Under the pieces are notes generated by a model. It was not told the origin of the DNA and searched no databases. It worked only from the letters and a program-made list of their open reading frames with translations. From Muscardinus avellanarius (lineage: Eukaryota > Chordata > Mammalia > Rodentia > Gliridae): a DNA stretch of 64,000 nucleotides. The position numbers and the translations under genes were made by a program. Shown one piece after another: positions 1 to 11,776 of the stretch (position 1 is the stretch's first letter; each line of letters begins with the position of its first letter). Where the stretch lies: NCBI GenBank assembly GCA_963383645.1, contig OY726569.1, positions 30,399,592 to 30,463,591 on the forward strand, read 5' to 3'.

Positions 1-185
1 TTACAAGCATGTGCCACCATGCCCGGCTATAAAATAATTTTTAAATGGCTTCCAAAATGCTGCCATTCTTAGAAATACCTACCTTTATAATATATGATCA
101 TATAGATGATACCTGACTTATGATGGTTTTACTTGTGAATTTTCAACTTTGTGGCAGTCCAAAAATAATATGCACTTGATATAAA

Positions 186-396
186 GCCAGGCATGGTGGC
201 ATACATCTGTAATCCCAGTACTTGAGAGGCTGAGACAAGAGGAGCCCAAGTTTGAGGCTATCTTCAGCAACTTAGTGAGACTCAGCAACTTAGCAAGACA
301 TTGTTTCAAAATAAAAAATAAAGGGCTGGGGGTGTAGCTCAGAGGTAGAATGTCCCTGGGTTCAAAACCCCTAACCCCCCCAAAAAAATAAAGAAA
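186..396 (+). repeat. B1-dID (MEN-type) SINE
   Basis: A B1-like head ('gccaggcatggtggc') runs into the ID-like tail with tRNA-type box A ('tagctcagaggtag') and box B-like 'ggttcaaaacc', and ends in an A-rich tract. This is the commonest repeat of the window and the main reason for suggesting a squirrel-type genome. Confidence 0.85.
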
Positions 397-1073
397 AAGG
401 GAAAAATGTATTTCAAATTTTGATCTTTTCCCTAGCTAGTATTATGTGCAGTATTATAGCTAGTATTATATGCTCTTGTGGTGCTGGGCAGCGACAAGGA
501 TCCTGATCAGAGCTGAGGACCCTCCACTGGACTGTGTGCTAAGCTAAATATTTAGCAGGTTAGATATATTAGATACACTTTTTCTTCATATTTTCAACTT
601 CTAATGAATTTATTGGGGTACAACTCTACTAGAAGTCACGGAGCATATTTACAGAAAGTCTCTCATGGCTTGTTGTAGTACTTTTTGTAATGTTGCGATG
701 CAAAGAATGAGGCAAGCAGGCCAAGTAAAAGCAAGAGGCACCTTATTCTGCACCGGTCCAAAGGGGCCAGTGAAGCGCGCACCCGGGGTCAGTGGGTTAA
801 GATTTTGTATGGGGCTGTTTTTTGAGGGCGGGCGAGAGCAGGGAGTTGGGGACTTCCTGGGCAGTTAGGATGTTATTTTCTTAAGCAGTGGTCTGTATCA
901 AAGTTCTTGGAAGTGGTGACACCTGTGTTGGGAACTGGATGACACACGTGTTTGTGGTTGCATGCATCAGCCAGGGCAATTAAGCCATTTTTGTTTAACT
1001 GTGGATGCACACATCAGCCAGGGGTTTTAGGGATGGGGTACTGCTATTGTCCTTGTTCCAACCTAACACTCTT
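397..1073. other. Intergenic stretch, no gene seen
   Basis: I see no splice-bounded coding frame and no clear repeat family between the first SINE and the SINE cluster. The short open frames here show no recognisable protein. Confidence 0.5.
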
Positions 1074-1294
1074 ATTTTGTGGCATTGGGGATGGAACCCA
1101 AGGGCATTCTATCTCTGAACTATATCTCCAGCCCTATTTATTATTCTTTATTTGGAAACAGGGTATCACTTAGTTGCAAAGAGCCTAAGTAGCTGAGACT
1201 GTTCACAAGAAGAGACTCCATGGATACTTCTGTCTCAGCCTCCCAGGTACTGGGATTACAAACGTGTGCCACCACGCCCCCGGCTTAACCTAAC

Positions 1295-1343
<49 letters not shown>

Positions 1344-2041
1344 GGGGATGGAACCCAGGGGCATTCTACCTCCGAGCTACACTCTCAGCCTATTTTTTTA
1401 TACTTTATTTTGAAATAGGGTGTCACTGAGTTGCAAAGGGCCTCACTAAGTAGCTGAGGCTGGCTGCCAACCAGGATCCTCCTGTCTCAGCCTCCCAAAT
1501 GCTGGGAGTACAAGCGTGCGCCACAATGACCTGCGTTAACCTAACACTTTTATAATTTCATAATATATAAATATATAATATATAATATAATATATAATGA
1601 AAAATATGTATATTTTTGTGGTGCTGGGGATTGAACCCAAGGGCATTCTACCTTCAAGCTATAACCACAATCCAAATTTTTTTTTTTTTTTTTTTTTTGT
1701 TGTTGTTGTACAGGGGGTAGAACCCAGAGGCTTTCTACCTCCGGCTATACTCCCAGACCTATTTTATATTTTATTTGGAAACAGGGTTTCACTAAGTTGC
1801 TGAGGCTGGCTTCGAACCTGTGCAAGCCTTCTGTCTCAGCCTCCCAAGCATGGGGATTACAAGTGTGTGCCACCACGCCCGGCTCCACAACCCAATTTTT
1901 TATTCTTTATTTTGAAACAGGGTCTCACTAGGTTGCGGATGGCCTCACTAAGTAGTTGAGGCCGGCCTTGAATCTGCGATCCTCCTGTGTCAGCCTCCCA
2001 AGTACTAGGATTACAAGCATGTGCTACCACGCCCAGCTTCA
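1074..2041 (-). repeat. Cluster of minus-strand SINEs with (TG)n
   Basis: Several B1-dID copies lie in reverse orientation. Each is recognisable by 'ggggatggaaccca' (reverse ID box B region), 'gaaacagggt' and a 'caccacgccc' end. A (TG)n run at about 1297-1339 sits at the A-tail side of the second copy. An AT-rich spacer (about 1550-1600) and a partial ID tail separate the copies. Confidence 0.8.
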
Positions 2042-2162
2042 TTTTTAATATTTAAGTACTTGATCCTCCAGGAATTTGTTTTGGTGTGTACTATCAGGTG
2101 TGCATGTTTTATCTCAGAAAGCTACCCCATTGTCTCACAATCACATATTTAAAAATACATCT

Positions 2163-2360
2163 TAGCCGGGCGTGGTGGCGCACGCATGTAATCCCCGCGC
2201 TTGGGAGGCGGAGACAGGAGGATCGCGATGGTTCGGAGCCAGCCTCGCTGGCATAAGAGACTCTGTTTCCACATAAAAATGTTAAAAAATAGGTCTGGGA
2301 GTATATCCCAGAGGTAGAAGGGCTTCCAGGAACCCCAGTACCACACACACACAAAAAAAA
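2163..2360 (+). repeat. B1-dID SINE
   Basis: The B1 head begins 'agccgggcgtggtggcgcac'. The ID tail carries 'agaggtagaagggcttccagg', a diverged subtype also seen at 16430 and 18670. It ends in an (AC)n/A tract. Confidence 0.85.
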
Positions 2361-2390
2361 TCTTATCTATACCAATTAAAAGACTATTAT

Positions 2391-5383
2391 TTTTTTATTT
2401 TATTTTATTTTTTATTTTATTTTTTTTATTGGTGCATTGTATTCATACATCATAGTGGGATACAAAAAACTTTTGTAGACATACATGCACACATCGCCCA
2501 GTCAGCCCCCACCCGATCCCCACCCCTTTCCCTCCCCATCCCTCCTTCCCATGCTTGGCTTAGTGGTTGACATCTAGTATTATAGCAAGTTATCCAAAAT
2601 TAAAAATGATAATCTCACAGAACAGTTTCATTTGTCTGATACCAAGCTTTTGATAACTTAAAGATAACACTTCAATATTTCTTTTTGCTTTCTTTCTTAC
2701 CAGAGAATATTTTTTTTCTTTTTTTTTTTTTTTGGTGAAACTATCATATATTTATATATTTATTTTTCAGAAAAAAATCTATCCTAATATGGAATATGGA
2801 CTCTAGATACCCAAAACGATCTTGAAAAAGAACAAAGCAAAAGATATATATTTTCTGATTTCAAACCATATAAAGCTACAATAATTGAAACAGTATAGTA
2901 CTGTTCTAAAGGCAGATATATAAACCATTGGAGTTAAATACAAGCCTAGAGCTAAATTCTTCCCTATATTGTCAAGTTATTTTTGACAAGGTTTCCACGA
3001 ACATTTGGTGGAGGAGATAATAATATTTTAACTAAATAATGTTGAAAAATAATAATTACATGAAAAAGAATAAAATTGGACCCTTACCTAATCCCATATA
3101 CAAATATTAACTCAAAATAGATAAAAGACCTAAATATAAATCTTAAGACTATAAACTTTTAGGAGAAAATCTGGGTCATAAAACCTCACAACACTGAAAT
3201 TGGCAGTGATTTCCTGGATATGATTTCAATGGCACAGGCAACAGAAGAGTATACAAACTCCCTAAAGAATGAAAAAAATATTGTATATCCAAAGACAATG
3301 TAAACAGAGTTAAAAGTTACTGATAGAATGGGATAAAATATTTCCAAATGCTATATCTGAAGGTATATTAATATTCCAACTAGAAATCCTAAAAATTAAC
3401 AACAATCAAAGCAAACAATACAATTTAGAGATAGGTAAAAGACTAACATAAATAATGAATCTCCACAGATAACTAATCTTGTTGTCTGTTGGATGGAAAC
3501 TCTTGTTTCTCTGGTTCTGGTGAGTGTTACCTATTTCTTCTTTGTAGTTAATCTCTTTGAGTATTTTCTCTAGTGCTGGTTTTGAAGACATAAATTCCTT
3601 CAGTTTCTGTTTGTCATGGAAGCTTCTTATTTCTCCATCTAATGTGATAGAAAGTTTTGCTGGGTAGGAAATTTTTGGCTGGAAGTTGTTTTCTTTCAGA
3701 GTTTGGAATATGTTACTCCAAGCCCTTCTGGCTCTCATGACTTGCTTTGGGAAGTCTGGAGTGATTCTAATTGGTTTGCCTCTGAATGTCACTTGGCCCT
3801 TTGTTTTTGTTGCCTTTAAGATTCTCTGCTTGGCTTCCACATTGGTTATTTTGACAGTTATGTGGCGTGGGGATCCTCTTCTCCGATCCTGTCTAAAGGG
3901 AGTTCTATAAGTTTCCTGGACCTGTGTATCAACCTCTTGCTCTATGTTTGGAAAATTTTCTGCTATTACTTCCTTGAAGAGATTGTTGATCCTTTTGGTT
4001 TCACCTTCTTTTCCCTCCTCTATTCCAATTATTCTTAGGTTAGCTCTCTTAAAATGGGCCCATATTTCTTCAATGTCAGATTCCTGCTGTCGGATATTTT
4101 TTTCTAGATTAGAAACTATGCATTCATTTTTGGAATGATCATCTTCTAAGAGCAAGATTCTGTTCTCCATGTGGTCTAATCGGTTGTTTGTGCTTTGAAT
4201 TGAGGCCTTTACTTCATTAATTGCATCCTTTATTTCTTTTTGGCTCTCTCTGAATTCTTTTCGAAACACCTCTATTATTTCTACAGTTATTTTCCTGATT
4301 TGATCTTCTAGAAATCTCTGATTTTCTGTTTTATCGGGATCTGATGTTGTGGGGTTGTGGGCATTCATTGCTCCAGTATTATTCCTCTTTCCCATGATTT
4401 CGGAAGTTTGTGCCTTCTCTGGGTTCTTCCCTTGGGTCACTATGACTTTACTTAAGGTGCTCTGGATCTCGAGTCTGTGGTATCTCAGACCCCGCTACTC
4501 CTTTACTGGGTTGTATCACAGAGTCTCAGAACCAGGGAGTCGATAGAGGCTGCTTTAGACTATGGGGGGGGTGTGCCAGGTTGGGCGTTCTCCTCTGGTG
4601 TGATATCTCTGCCACCGCCACTCCCCCACTGGGTCAAGTCCCTGGGAGTGCAGTACTGGGATTTCTCCTCTGGGGCCCGCAATTTGACTCACTGTTGTTG
4701 AGTACGCAGATTGAGCTTTAGTGGACTTGGTGAATTCACTGCTGCTGCCGCCAGTGGCAATATGGCACCACTGTCACGCCCTCGGCCGTGAGGCTGGCTT
4801 ATTTCTTCTCTGGTTTTGAGTTCCACTCTGAATCCCTGCAGCGCGTGCTGAGCCCAGCCACTGGGAGCTTTAGATGCTCCCTGTGCCGAAAAATCTGCCG
4901 AATCCCGCCCGGCTGTTCCGCAGTGGCTCACCTCGGCTCACCGTCCGCCGCTTCTCTCTGGAGCCTGGTGGGCTGTTGAGTGCATTGGTCTGTAGCCTTC
5001 GCCGTCTGGTGAACTCGCCGCTGCCACCGGCAGTAAGGCGCTGCTGCCGCGTCCTCAGCTGTATGGCCAGCGTATCTCCTCTGTGGCTCTGAGCTCCATT
5101 CTGAGTCCCCCTCCTCTCTGGGGCTGGCGCTGCAAGGAAAGATGGCGCTTGCTGCTCCGCACCTCAGCTCCGGCCACAGCACTGCAGTCTGTTTTCTTTC
5201 TGGTGTCCCGTTTTTCCAGCCCTCTTTTTCTCTGTCCCTTGTAATTACATTTTTTTTTTTTGTTGTTTCTCTGGTGATGGTGTTTTCTGGTTATGAAAGG
5301 CGCTGATTTTGTGGTAATAGAGATTGGTTGTTAGCGGGGCTCTTAAGCCCCGCTTTTCTCGGTCGCCATCTTCCTGGAAATCC
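2391..5383 (-). mobile_element. Composite L1-derived element, copy 1: 5'UTR-ORF1-inverted ORF2 piece-3'UTR
   Basis: On the minus strand the order is as follows. A GC-rich L1-type 5' UTR (5383-4441) starts with 'ggaagatggcgaccgag'. A complete ORF1 (4440-3406) follows. About 730 bases resembling the 3' half of L1 ORF2, but in the opposite orientation, lie at about 3470-2745. A 3' UTR with a G-rich tract and an A-rich tail (T-rich on plus, about 2391-2430) closes the element. The ORF2 piece is matched by phrases such as 'ataaaagacctaaatataa' on the plus strand and is full of stops and frameshifts. Flanks show an imperfect duplication ('taaaagattattttt' at 5384 against 'taaaagactatt' at 2377). 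The same structure recurs at 38472-41250. Confidence 0.85.
3406..4440 (-). CDS. Intact L1 ORF1-type RNA-binding protein, 344 aa
   Basis: This open frame encodes a protein of the L1 ORF1p family, a trimeric RNA-binding chaperone that coats L1 RNA. The N-terminal part is charged and heptad-rich (coiled coil, about residues 45-150, with 'RLDHMENRILLLEDD'). The RRM-like segment contains 'NLRIIGIEEGKEGE', and the C-terminal domain has 'ITPDFPKQVMRARRAW' and 'QPKISYPAKLSI'. The last roughly 20 residues, hydrophobic, are read from the antisense ORF2 piece and are not ordinary ORF1 sequence. No ORF2 endonuclease/reverse transcriptase frame follows, so the element would need proteins supplied in trans. 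About 22 residues differ by eye from the copy at 39224-40258, which carries one nonsense codon. It is not a host gene of known function. Confidence 0.85.
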   Translation of the reverse strand: MTQGKNPEKAQTSEIMGKRNNTGAMNAHNPTTSDPDKTENQRFLEDQIRKITVEIIEVFRKEFRESQKEIKDAINEVKASIQSTNNRLDHMENRILLLEDDHSKNECIVSNLEKNIRQQESDIEEIWAHFKRANLRIIGIEEGKEGETKRINNLFKEVIAENFPNIEQEVDTQVQETYRTPFRQDRRRGSPRHITVKITNVEAKQRILKATKTKGQVTFRGKPIRITPDFPKQVMRARRAWSNIFQTLKENNFQPKISYPAKLSITLDGEIRSFHDKQKLKEFMSSKPALEKILKEINYKEEIGNTHQNQRNKSFHPTDNKISYLWRFIIYVSLLPISKLYCLL

Positions 5384-5399
5384 TAAAAGATTATTTTTG

Positions 5400-6224
5400 A
5401 CACATAGACATTTATCTCCTTTTCTAGACCTTTTTAGTATGTTTCATCAAGCAGTTTGGTGATTCATGCACCAGTTGTTCACAATAGCTCTGTGATATAT
5501 TTTTATTTGGGACACCTAGTCTCCAGAATTGTGAAAGAATAACTTGCTGTTGTAAGTCACTAGTTTGTGAGAATTTCTTAAAGCATCTCCACAGGAAACT
5601 ATCAGTGAACTGATACAGTGACAAGCCTGGGATTTGAAGCGAAGTCTTTCACCTCAAGCCCTGTGTTCTGAATAAGTGTCAAAACATTCACCCCTGCCTC
5701 TAGGAGGAAGTGTTCCTGAGGGGACAGTAGAGAACTGTCAGTCTAACTCGTTTTCCTTGGGCCTCCCAGCCTGTGGGTGTTCATGGATGGAGGGGTAAGC
5801 TGAATGTCCTCTGTGTGTTTTCCCTCCCCCGTCTGTGCCCTGGAGGCTGACCTGAAGGGGCTGCTTGGCTCCACATCCTTGCTTTTTGGCTTCTGTTGGA
5901 TTTGGCCAATGCTAGGCATTAGCCAGAAATTGCTCCCTCCAGGCTGGGCCACAGGTGGCAGTGACTGCACATCTCTACCTAAGCCCACAGCTCACGCCTC
6001 ATGGCCTTCTCCTGCAGATCCAGCTTTTACCTACTGGTTGGAGGTGGGAACCACCTTTCCTTTTCCCTTTAAGGCCTCTAACTGGAAAATGTTTCTCACT
6101 GACACTGCCCCAAGAACTACACCAGTCTCTTACTAGTTTTTTCTAACCCTGCCCACATCTCCATTAAAGATACCTTTCCTTTTTTCCTTCCTTCTTCCCT
6201 TCCTCCCTTCCTTCCTTGACTAGA
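5400..6224. other. Intergenic stretch, possibly an old repeat
   Basis: No gene is recognised. The part at about 5940-6180 (ending 'aaccctgcccacatctcc') reads like an old diverged interspersed repeat, but I cannot name the family. Short polypyrimidine runs precede the next SINE. Confidence 0.4.
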
Positions 6225-6605
6225 GATAGAACCCAGGGGTATTCTACCTCTGAGCTAGACTCACAGCCCTTTTTATTTTGAAACAGGGTCTCACTAAATT
6301 GCTGAGAGTCTCACTAAGTTGCTGGGGCTGGCCTCAAACTTATAATCTTTCTGTCTCAGCCTCCTAAAAATTGCGATTACAGACAAGCACCATCATGCCT
6401 GGTTTAAGATCCATTCCTTTTACTTTTATTTTTTGTGGCATTAGGGATTTAACTCAGGGGCATTGTAACACTGAGCTATGCCCCTAGCCCTATTTTATTT
6501 TGAAACAGGGTCTTGCTAAATTACTGAAGCTAACCATGAACCTGCGCTCTTCCTGTTTTAGCTTCCCAAATTCTGAAATTACAAGCATGGGTCACTACAT
6601 CTGGC
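6225..6605 (-). repeat. Two minus-strand SINEs
   Basis: Two diverged reverse B1-dID copies lie in tandem. Each has a reversed ID tail ('gaacccaggggtattctacc', 'taactcaggggcattg') followed by the reversed B1 head. Confidence 0.75.
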
Positions 6606-6639
6606 AAAAATCCATTCTTTAAACTTTCTTCAAGCCAGG

Positions 6640-7860
6640 TGTTGCGATGGACTGGCTGGCTCAGCCAGAGCACTGGAGACCGTTGGGACAGGGTTCTTGG
6701 AAGATGGGCAAGGAGTTGGCTGTGTTCTGCAGCGGCTTTTTCTGCAGCAATTTCTCCCCTTAATGAAATAACTCCTTCAAGTCCCTGCTCACAGCGCTAA
6801 AATGGAGATTTGTCTCCGAGACTTGGGAAGGAGAGACCTGAAATGATGGACTCGGACAATTGCCTCTTGTGCAATTGACAAAGTTTATTTTCCAAAACCA
6901 AGATTCTTATACCCTTTTTCCTGTGAGATTCCTAGTAGAAAAGCGTAAACACCAAAGAACAATAGTGAGCTATTAAAACAATACAAAAGGAAGACCCAAG
7001 ATGTCACTTGTCAAGATCAGCCCAGGACCTTGTGATTAAAGTCAGCCCCCTGGCCTTGTGATTAAGATCAGGTCTCTGGCCTCACAGGTGGGACTTATAG
7101 GGCAAATTCCAGAAAGGACAGGAGTCACACTCAGAGTCTCATAGAATCTCTTTTTAACTCTTTGGAACCTTCCGTTCCTTAGGCTTTGTCCATGTCCTCC
7201 TCTGTCTAGTAACTTCTTTGAGCTGGATGGGGATGAAGTTGGGGGTCTCAGGTTTAGGGTACAGGCATGCAGGTGTGTGGTGAGGGAGTCAGATGGGTGA
7301 GTATGTCTCTATGGCCGTCCAAAGGGCTTTGATAGATGTCTGTCAGGTTCTGTCTGTAACACCATCTGATGTCTGAAAGCTTCAAGCCTATGAGACAACA
7401 CTCACAATACATTTTAGCAGACAGGGCCCAAAAAGCAACATGACAAGAAGACACAGGCGAGTTGATTCCTGTAACTGTTCTCTGATTAATGACCTTGAAG
7501 CCAGTTTTAAAGAATTATCTCTCTCCAATGTATCTGACGGAGAGTTTTCTTGGGAATACACAAGAGATAGGCTTTTGTCTCTGACATACTTATTCCTTAG
7601 CCAGGTGGTGCCTCTTTGTTTCGGGGCAGTGCACGGGCTAAGTGTAAAGGTCAAGAATCTACCTGGCCCTCAGCTCTATTGTATTGGGCAGTATTGGTTG
7701 CTCATCAACTAGGGTGCTTTGAAGTCACACATAAAGTTCATCTTTCTTATATCCAGACTGGATCCCAGAGGAGAGGAGGTAAACAGAGGCACCGGTTGCC
7801 TCTATTATAGTTTTAGGGCTAATGGCTTCAGTTGACTCTTAAGGCTTTTATTATAGGTTA
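6640..7860 (-). mobile_element. Endogenous retrovirus fragment: env tail plus LTR-like end
   Basis: On the minus strand, an open stretch (7654-7388) ends in a hydrophobic segment containing 'LLFGPCLLKCIV'. This resembles the transmembrane end of class I (gammaretrovirus-like) envelope proteins. Downstream, an AATAAA (plus-strand 'tttatt' near 6892) is followed by R/U5-like sequence that ends in CA at about 6640. The 5' edge of the LTR is not clear to me. The coding remnant is short and isolated, with no gag or pol seen beside it, so this is a dead fragment. Family assignment is by eye only. Confidence 0.5.
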
Positions 7861-7893
7861 ATTGTTGCAGGGGATAAGTTGGGGGGGGGAAGG

Positions 7894-8604
7894 TGTGTGG
7901 TGTGAAATAACCCCCCCACCACCACCAGACACACAGAGACAAACAGAAAAACCGTGGATTCTTGTCCTAAGCTAAGAATAAGTATTCATCGCTTGGACAG
8001 CTGCTGCAGATTTAAAGAAGTTTATTAGAAGGTAGAAATATAGAGGTAGTTACAGCCCTGTGCCGGAGCCAGCACAGGGGGGCAATTCGAATGAAAATGC
8101 CCACGAACTCCAGTTTACTGAATTTTTATCCTGTCTAAGTCCGAGGAAGGTCCTTTGATCTGTAGATATGCTAGCCCTATCTCTAGTGTGAAATTGTTTC
8201 TCCGGCATCTGGGATTTCTTCAGATTTCCCTTAGGCCATTTGTTTCTCTTTCAGAAATGTAAAGGAGCCTCTCAGGCTTTCTTTCCTTCCCTTTAGAAAT
8301 GTAAATTACAAGTCCCTCCTTTCTGCTAGCCCTGGCCTTCTTAGTATAAAGGATATATTTTTAAAATTGGAACTCTTTTCCCAATACTTATACCTTAATA
8401 CATTTCAAACCCTCTTCCCAATACCAGTACATAATGATTAGAATCAAAGGCAAAGATAGAGAGGAACTCTGCATTGTAATTACTCCCTGCCTGAATGCTT
8501 ACACAGCACCTAAGCTCTAACTAGATTTTACATTTTGGAAATTATCAGAGCAATTCTCCAGTACCAGCACATTAATACTGATGCCTCTTTCCAATACTGG
8601 TACA
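7894..8604 (-). mobile_element. Putative ERV long terminal repeat
   Basis: Read on minus, a purine tract ('agaggggggaaa', immediately above 8604) abuts a TGTACC start, and the block closes with ...CACACA at 7894. An AATAAA lies inside, at about 8016-8021 ('tttatt' on plus). Purine tract, TG...CA ends and an internal poly(A) signal are the layout of a 3' LTR. I could not match it to a named family or find a clear target-site duplication. Confidence 0.5.
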
Positions 8605-8930
8605 TTTCCCCCCTCTAGCCAATTTTATTATAGCTCGGAGCAAGGCAGGGGCGTCTGAGAGCTCAGACATTTTACCAGAAAATTTATCTTCCACGGAATC
8701 AGTTTCTCCCATAGTCCTGATTTTTGGGACCTCGTTTTATATCACCGGAGCCATTTGTGTGGAAAGTTAATAGAATCATTACCAAAAGAACAATAGCTAT
8801 GAAAGAACATCTAAGAGCAAGGAGCAGTCTGACCAGGGACCACGCTCCCTCAGGGCTTGCCTCCGTGAGGTTTGTGCCACGTCATGCGTGCAGGGACACC
8901 GCAGACACCAAGGGAAGCAAGGCCGTGGCA
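8605..8930 (-). pseudogene. Retroviral env 3' remnant
   Basis: The minus strand upstream of the purine tract encodes a leucine/isoleucine-rich membrane-spanning stretch with a short polar tail before a stop. This would be the cytoplasmic end of an envelope transmembrane subunit belonging to the LTR at 7894-8604. Only about 300 bases remain. Assignment rests on position beside the purine tract and LTR and on hydrophobicity, not on a database match. Confidence 0.4.
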
Positions 8931-9317
8931 AGGTGTGGTGGCATACATTTGTAATCCCAGTACCTGAAAGGCTCAGATTGGAGGATCATAGGTTCAAAGA
9001 CAGCCTCAGCAAGTAGTGAGACTGCCAAATTAATGATACTCTGGTTCAGAATAAAACAAATAAAAATTAAAAAAATAGGGCTGAGGGTGTAGCTTGGAAA
9101 TATAAATAATAATAATAATAATAAAAACCTGAGTATGGTGGTAGATGCTTGCAATCCCAGTACTTGGAAGGTTGAGTCAGGAAGATTGCAGATTTGAAGC
9201 CAACCTCAGTAATTTAGTGAGGCTCTTCAGCAACTTAATGACTCTGTTTCCAAATTAAAAAAAAAAAAAGTTCTGGGAGTACAGTACTGGATTCCATCTC
9301 TATCCCTAGTATCATGC

Positions 9318-9320
<3 letters not shown>
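8930..9320 (+). repeat. Two plus-strand SINEs
   Basis: Two diverged B1-dID copies are separated by an (AAT)n tail (about 9100-9122). The second is followed by the (CA)n run. Confidence 0.75.

Positions 9321-9362
<42 letters not shown>
9321..9362. repeat. (CA)n microsatellite
   Basis: About 21 uninterrupted CA units at the 3' tail of the preceding SINE, followed by alternating GC and an (AAAT)n run to about 9400. Confidence 0.95.
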
Positions 9363-9365
<3 letters not shown>

Positions 9366-9428
9366 CGCGCGCACGTGCAAATAAATAAATAAATAAATAA
9401 TAAGCCTCCTTCAATCACCTCTTTTTTT

Positions 9429-9634
9429 TGTGTGTGGTACCGGGAATGGAACACAGGGGCATTTTACCTCTGAGCTACACCCCTATAAAGAATATTTTTT
9501 ATTCTTTATTTTGGAACAGGGTCTCACTGGGTTGCAAAGGGCCTAAGTCGCTGAGGCTGTCCTCAAACCGAGCTTCTCCTGCCTCAGCCTCCGGAATGCT
9601 GGGATTACAAGTGTGAGCCCCCACACCCGGCTCA
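9429..9634 (-). repeat. B1-dID SINE
   Basis: Full-length reverse copy: 'tgtgtggtaccgggaatgg' at the tail end, 'ggaacagggtctcactggg' in the middle and 'cacacccggct' at the head end. Confidence 0.85.
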
Positions 9635-10843
9635 GTCACCTCTTTTAAGAGTACACAGTGTGTCCCTACCCGGACCTTGCCCACGCTGGGGGACCACTCT
9701 GAGTGACTTGCAGAGCGGTACCTCTCTTTCTCTTGCCTCTTGCCCCCACTTGCTCATTTGGAACTGTCTTGTGTCCTGACAATCCTGTGTCTCTGCAAGC
9801 CACTTCTGCTCTGACAGGAGTCCTCAAGGAGCAAAAGCTGCTGGGGGTCTGCAGCAAATCTCAAAGAAGCCAGTCTCCTCTCTGGGTTACTCCCACACAA
9901 AGGCCCCACACAGGGCTGTCTGGGTCCCAGGGTTCCACACCCAACCCACCCTTCCCCGGGAACTTCAATGGGTGTGCATTTGGGCTGGGCATTTGTGTGA
10001 TGGATCTGCCTCCCTCTGGAGCTCCGCAGGGAGGAGGGATGGGGTCTATAGCTCACAGTGCAGGCCCCTCCTTCAACTGAGGTGAGTTTTCTCTGAGGAG
10101 GCCTCTCATTGATCATGCAAACAGACTCCTGGCAGGGTGTGCTGTCAGCTGCCAGACATGCCTAGACATAACTAATTCTACTTACAATGGATCTGCCATC
10201 CTTCTTGACAGCACTGGGAAGGTAGATTTGGACCAGGTCGCAGGCCTCCAACACAGCAGAACAAGTCTTAACCTAATATTGTAGGTCCAGAATCACTGGA
10301 TATGTTTGAGCTGGGAGAGGCTCGGATCAAAAACTGTTAAGATCCCAGTGCTGCGTTCCTGCCCTCCCTCCAGCTACACGTCACCGCCAGAGAGGCCCCA
10401 TCAAGGTACTTTCCACCTTGCTTGGTTTCCAGTGGAGTATCTGCGTTCCCTGAAACCACACTCTTTTCTTTCCCTTTCTATTCTCAATTCCGCAAGGCCA
10501 AGGAGACAGCCATCTCAGTCACTGCTGTACTCCTAGGGCCTGCCTCACAGTAATCAATAAATAGGTGTTGAAATTGTTGAATGAACTTGGTCCTATGAAT
10601 GAATTCAGATGAGGAAGTGCTGAGCCGTTAAGGGATTTAGTGACCTGCTTAAGGGTTCACAACTCATTTCTGGCAAAGCTGGGTAAAACTCAGGTTACCT
10701 AGCAAATAAATCCACTTTATCCAGGGGACAGGCGGGAGGTGGAGTGAGTTAGAAAGGGCGAGAAAGGAGGGCTTTCTAGGAAGGCATGGTGACATGGGCC
10801 TAAGCTGAGATAGGGAAGAAGAGACAAGATCTGGAGAGGGGCG
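9635..10843. other. Intergenic unique sequence, no gene seen
   Basis: Open frames here (for example 9703-10080 on plus and 9754-10116 on minus) overlap antiparallel and show no known protein or splice-site support. A faint MIR-like stretch lies at about 10610-10710. I see nothing else that can be supported. Confidence 0.45.
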
Positions 10844-10990
10844 GTAACACTTATTAGGTACCTACTCTGTGCTAGACACAGTACCAGGTGTTTGTGTAGT
10901 CTGATTTACAACCTGTGCTGGAGCTATTATTATCCCCATTTTTATGAGCTAAAAGAATAGAGGTACAAGTGTTTAGATAATCTGCTTTCT
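10844..10990 (+). repeat. MIR element
   Basis: 'tactctgtgctagacacagtaccagg' style wording followed by 'attattatccccattttta' is the core of the ancient mammalian MIR tRNA-derived SINE, here diverged. Confidence 0.7.
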
Positions 10991-11004
10991 TTTTTTTTTT
11001 TATT

Positions 11005-11554
11005 TTCTTTTTTTTTTGTGGGTCTGGGGATGGAACCCAGGGGCATTCGACCTCCGATCTACACTCCCTGCCCTATTTTTTTAATTCTTTATTTCGAAAC
11101 AGGGGCTGTCTGCTAACTGTGATCCTCCAGTCTCAGCCTCCCAAATGCTGGGATTACAAGCGTGTGCCACCATGCCAGGCTCAATCTGCTTTCTTTTACC
11201 CATTTATGAAGTACTTGACTCCTAAGCTTTTCTTCTTCCCACCCCTTCACATGGCCTCCAAACACAAGATTAAACCTGGGGGTTCTCCTTGACCACAGCG
11301 GCTGTGCCCAGGGTCCACAGTCGGCTGGAAGAGGGCAGCGAGAGTTAGGTGTGAGAAGCAGCAGGTGTAATGCAGGCTCCTTCCCCTGCTCCCTCAAGCT
11401 TGACCCAGTCAGCGGGCCCCACCGCAACCTTGCTCCCCAACCTTCAAATGTTCCCATAACATCTGCTTTCCTCCCCCATCCATGTGTAACTGTGAGTTGA
11501 CCTTGTTCTGGTACTGACAAGGCTCTACAGCGTGTGGGCTGACGTTCTCTTGAG

Positions 11555-11589
<35 letters not shown>

Positions 11590-11776
11590 GCTGGGGGGTT
11601 AAACACAATGACCTATCTCTCACCTACACCCCCCCAGCCCTATTATATTTTTTTATTTTGAAACAGGGCCTCACTAAGTTGCAGAGACCCTTGCTAAGTT
11701 TCTGAGGCTGGCCTTGAACCTGTGATCTTCCTGTCTCGAGTACTGGTATCACAGGAGTGCACCATTATGCTGGGCT
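11005..11776 (-). repeat. Two minus-strand SINEs and (TG)n
   Basis: The first reverse B1-dID copy is at about 11010-11181 and the second at about 11590-11776. The second begins right after a (TG)n run (about 11557-11588), the A-tail-side microsatellite. Between them (11182-11556) is sequence with no recognised feature. Confidence 0.8.

Noticed and set aside
3686..4138. Plus-strand frames opposite the L1 ORF1, also present at 39526-39978 on minus
   Set aside because: Antisense shadows of the ORF1 coding sequence; their conservation between copies follows from the ORF1 identity.
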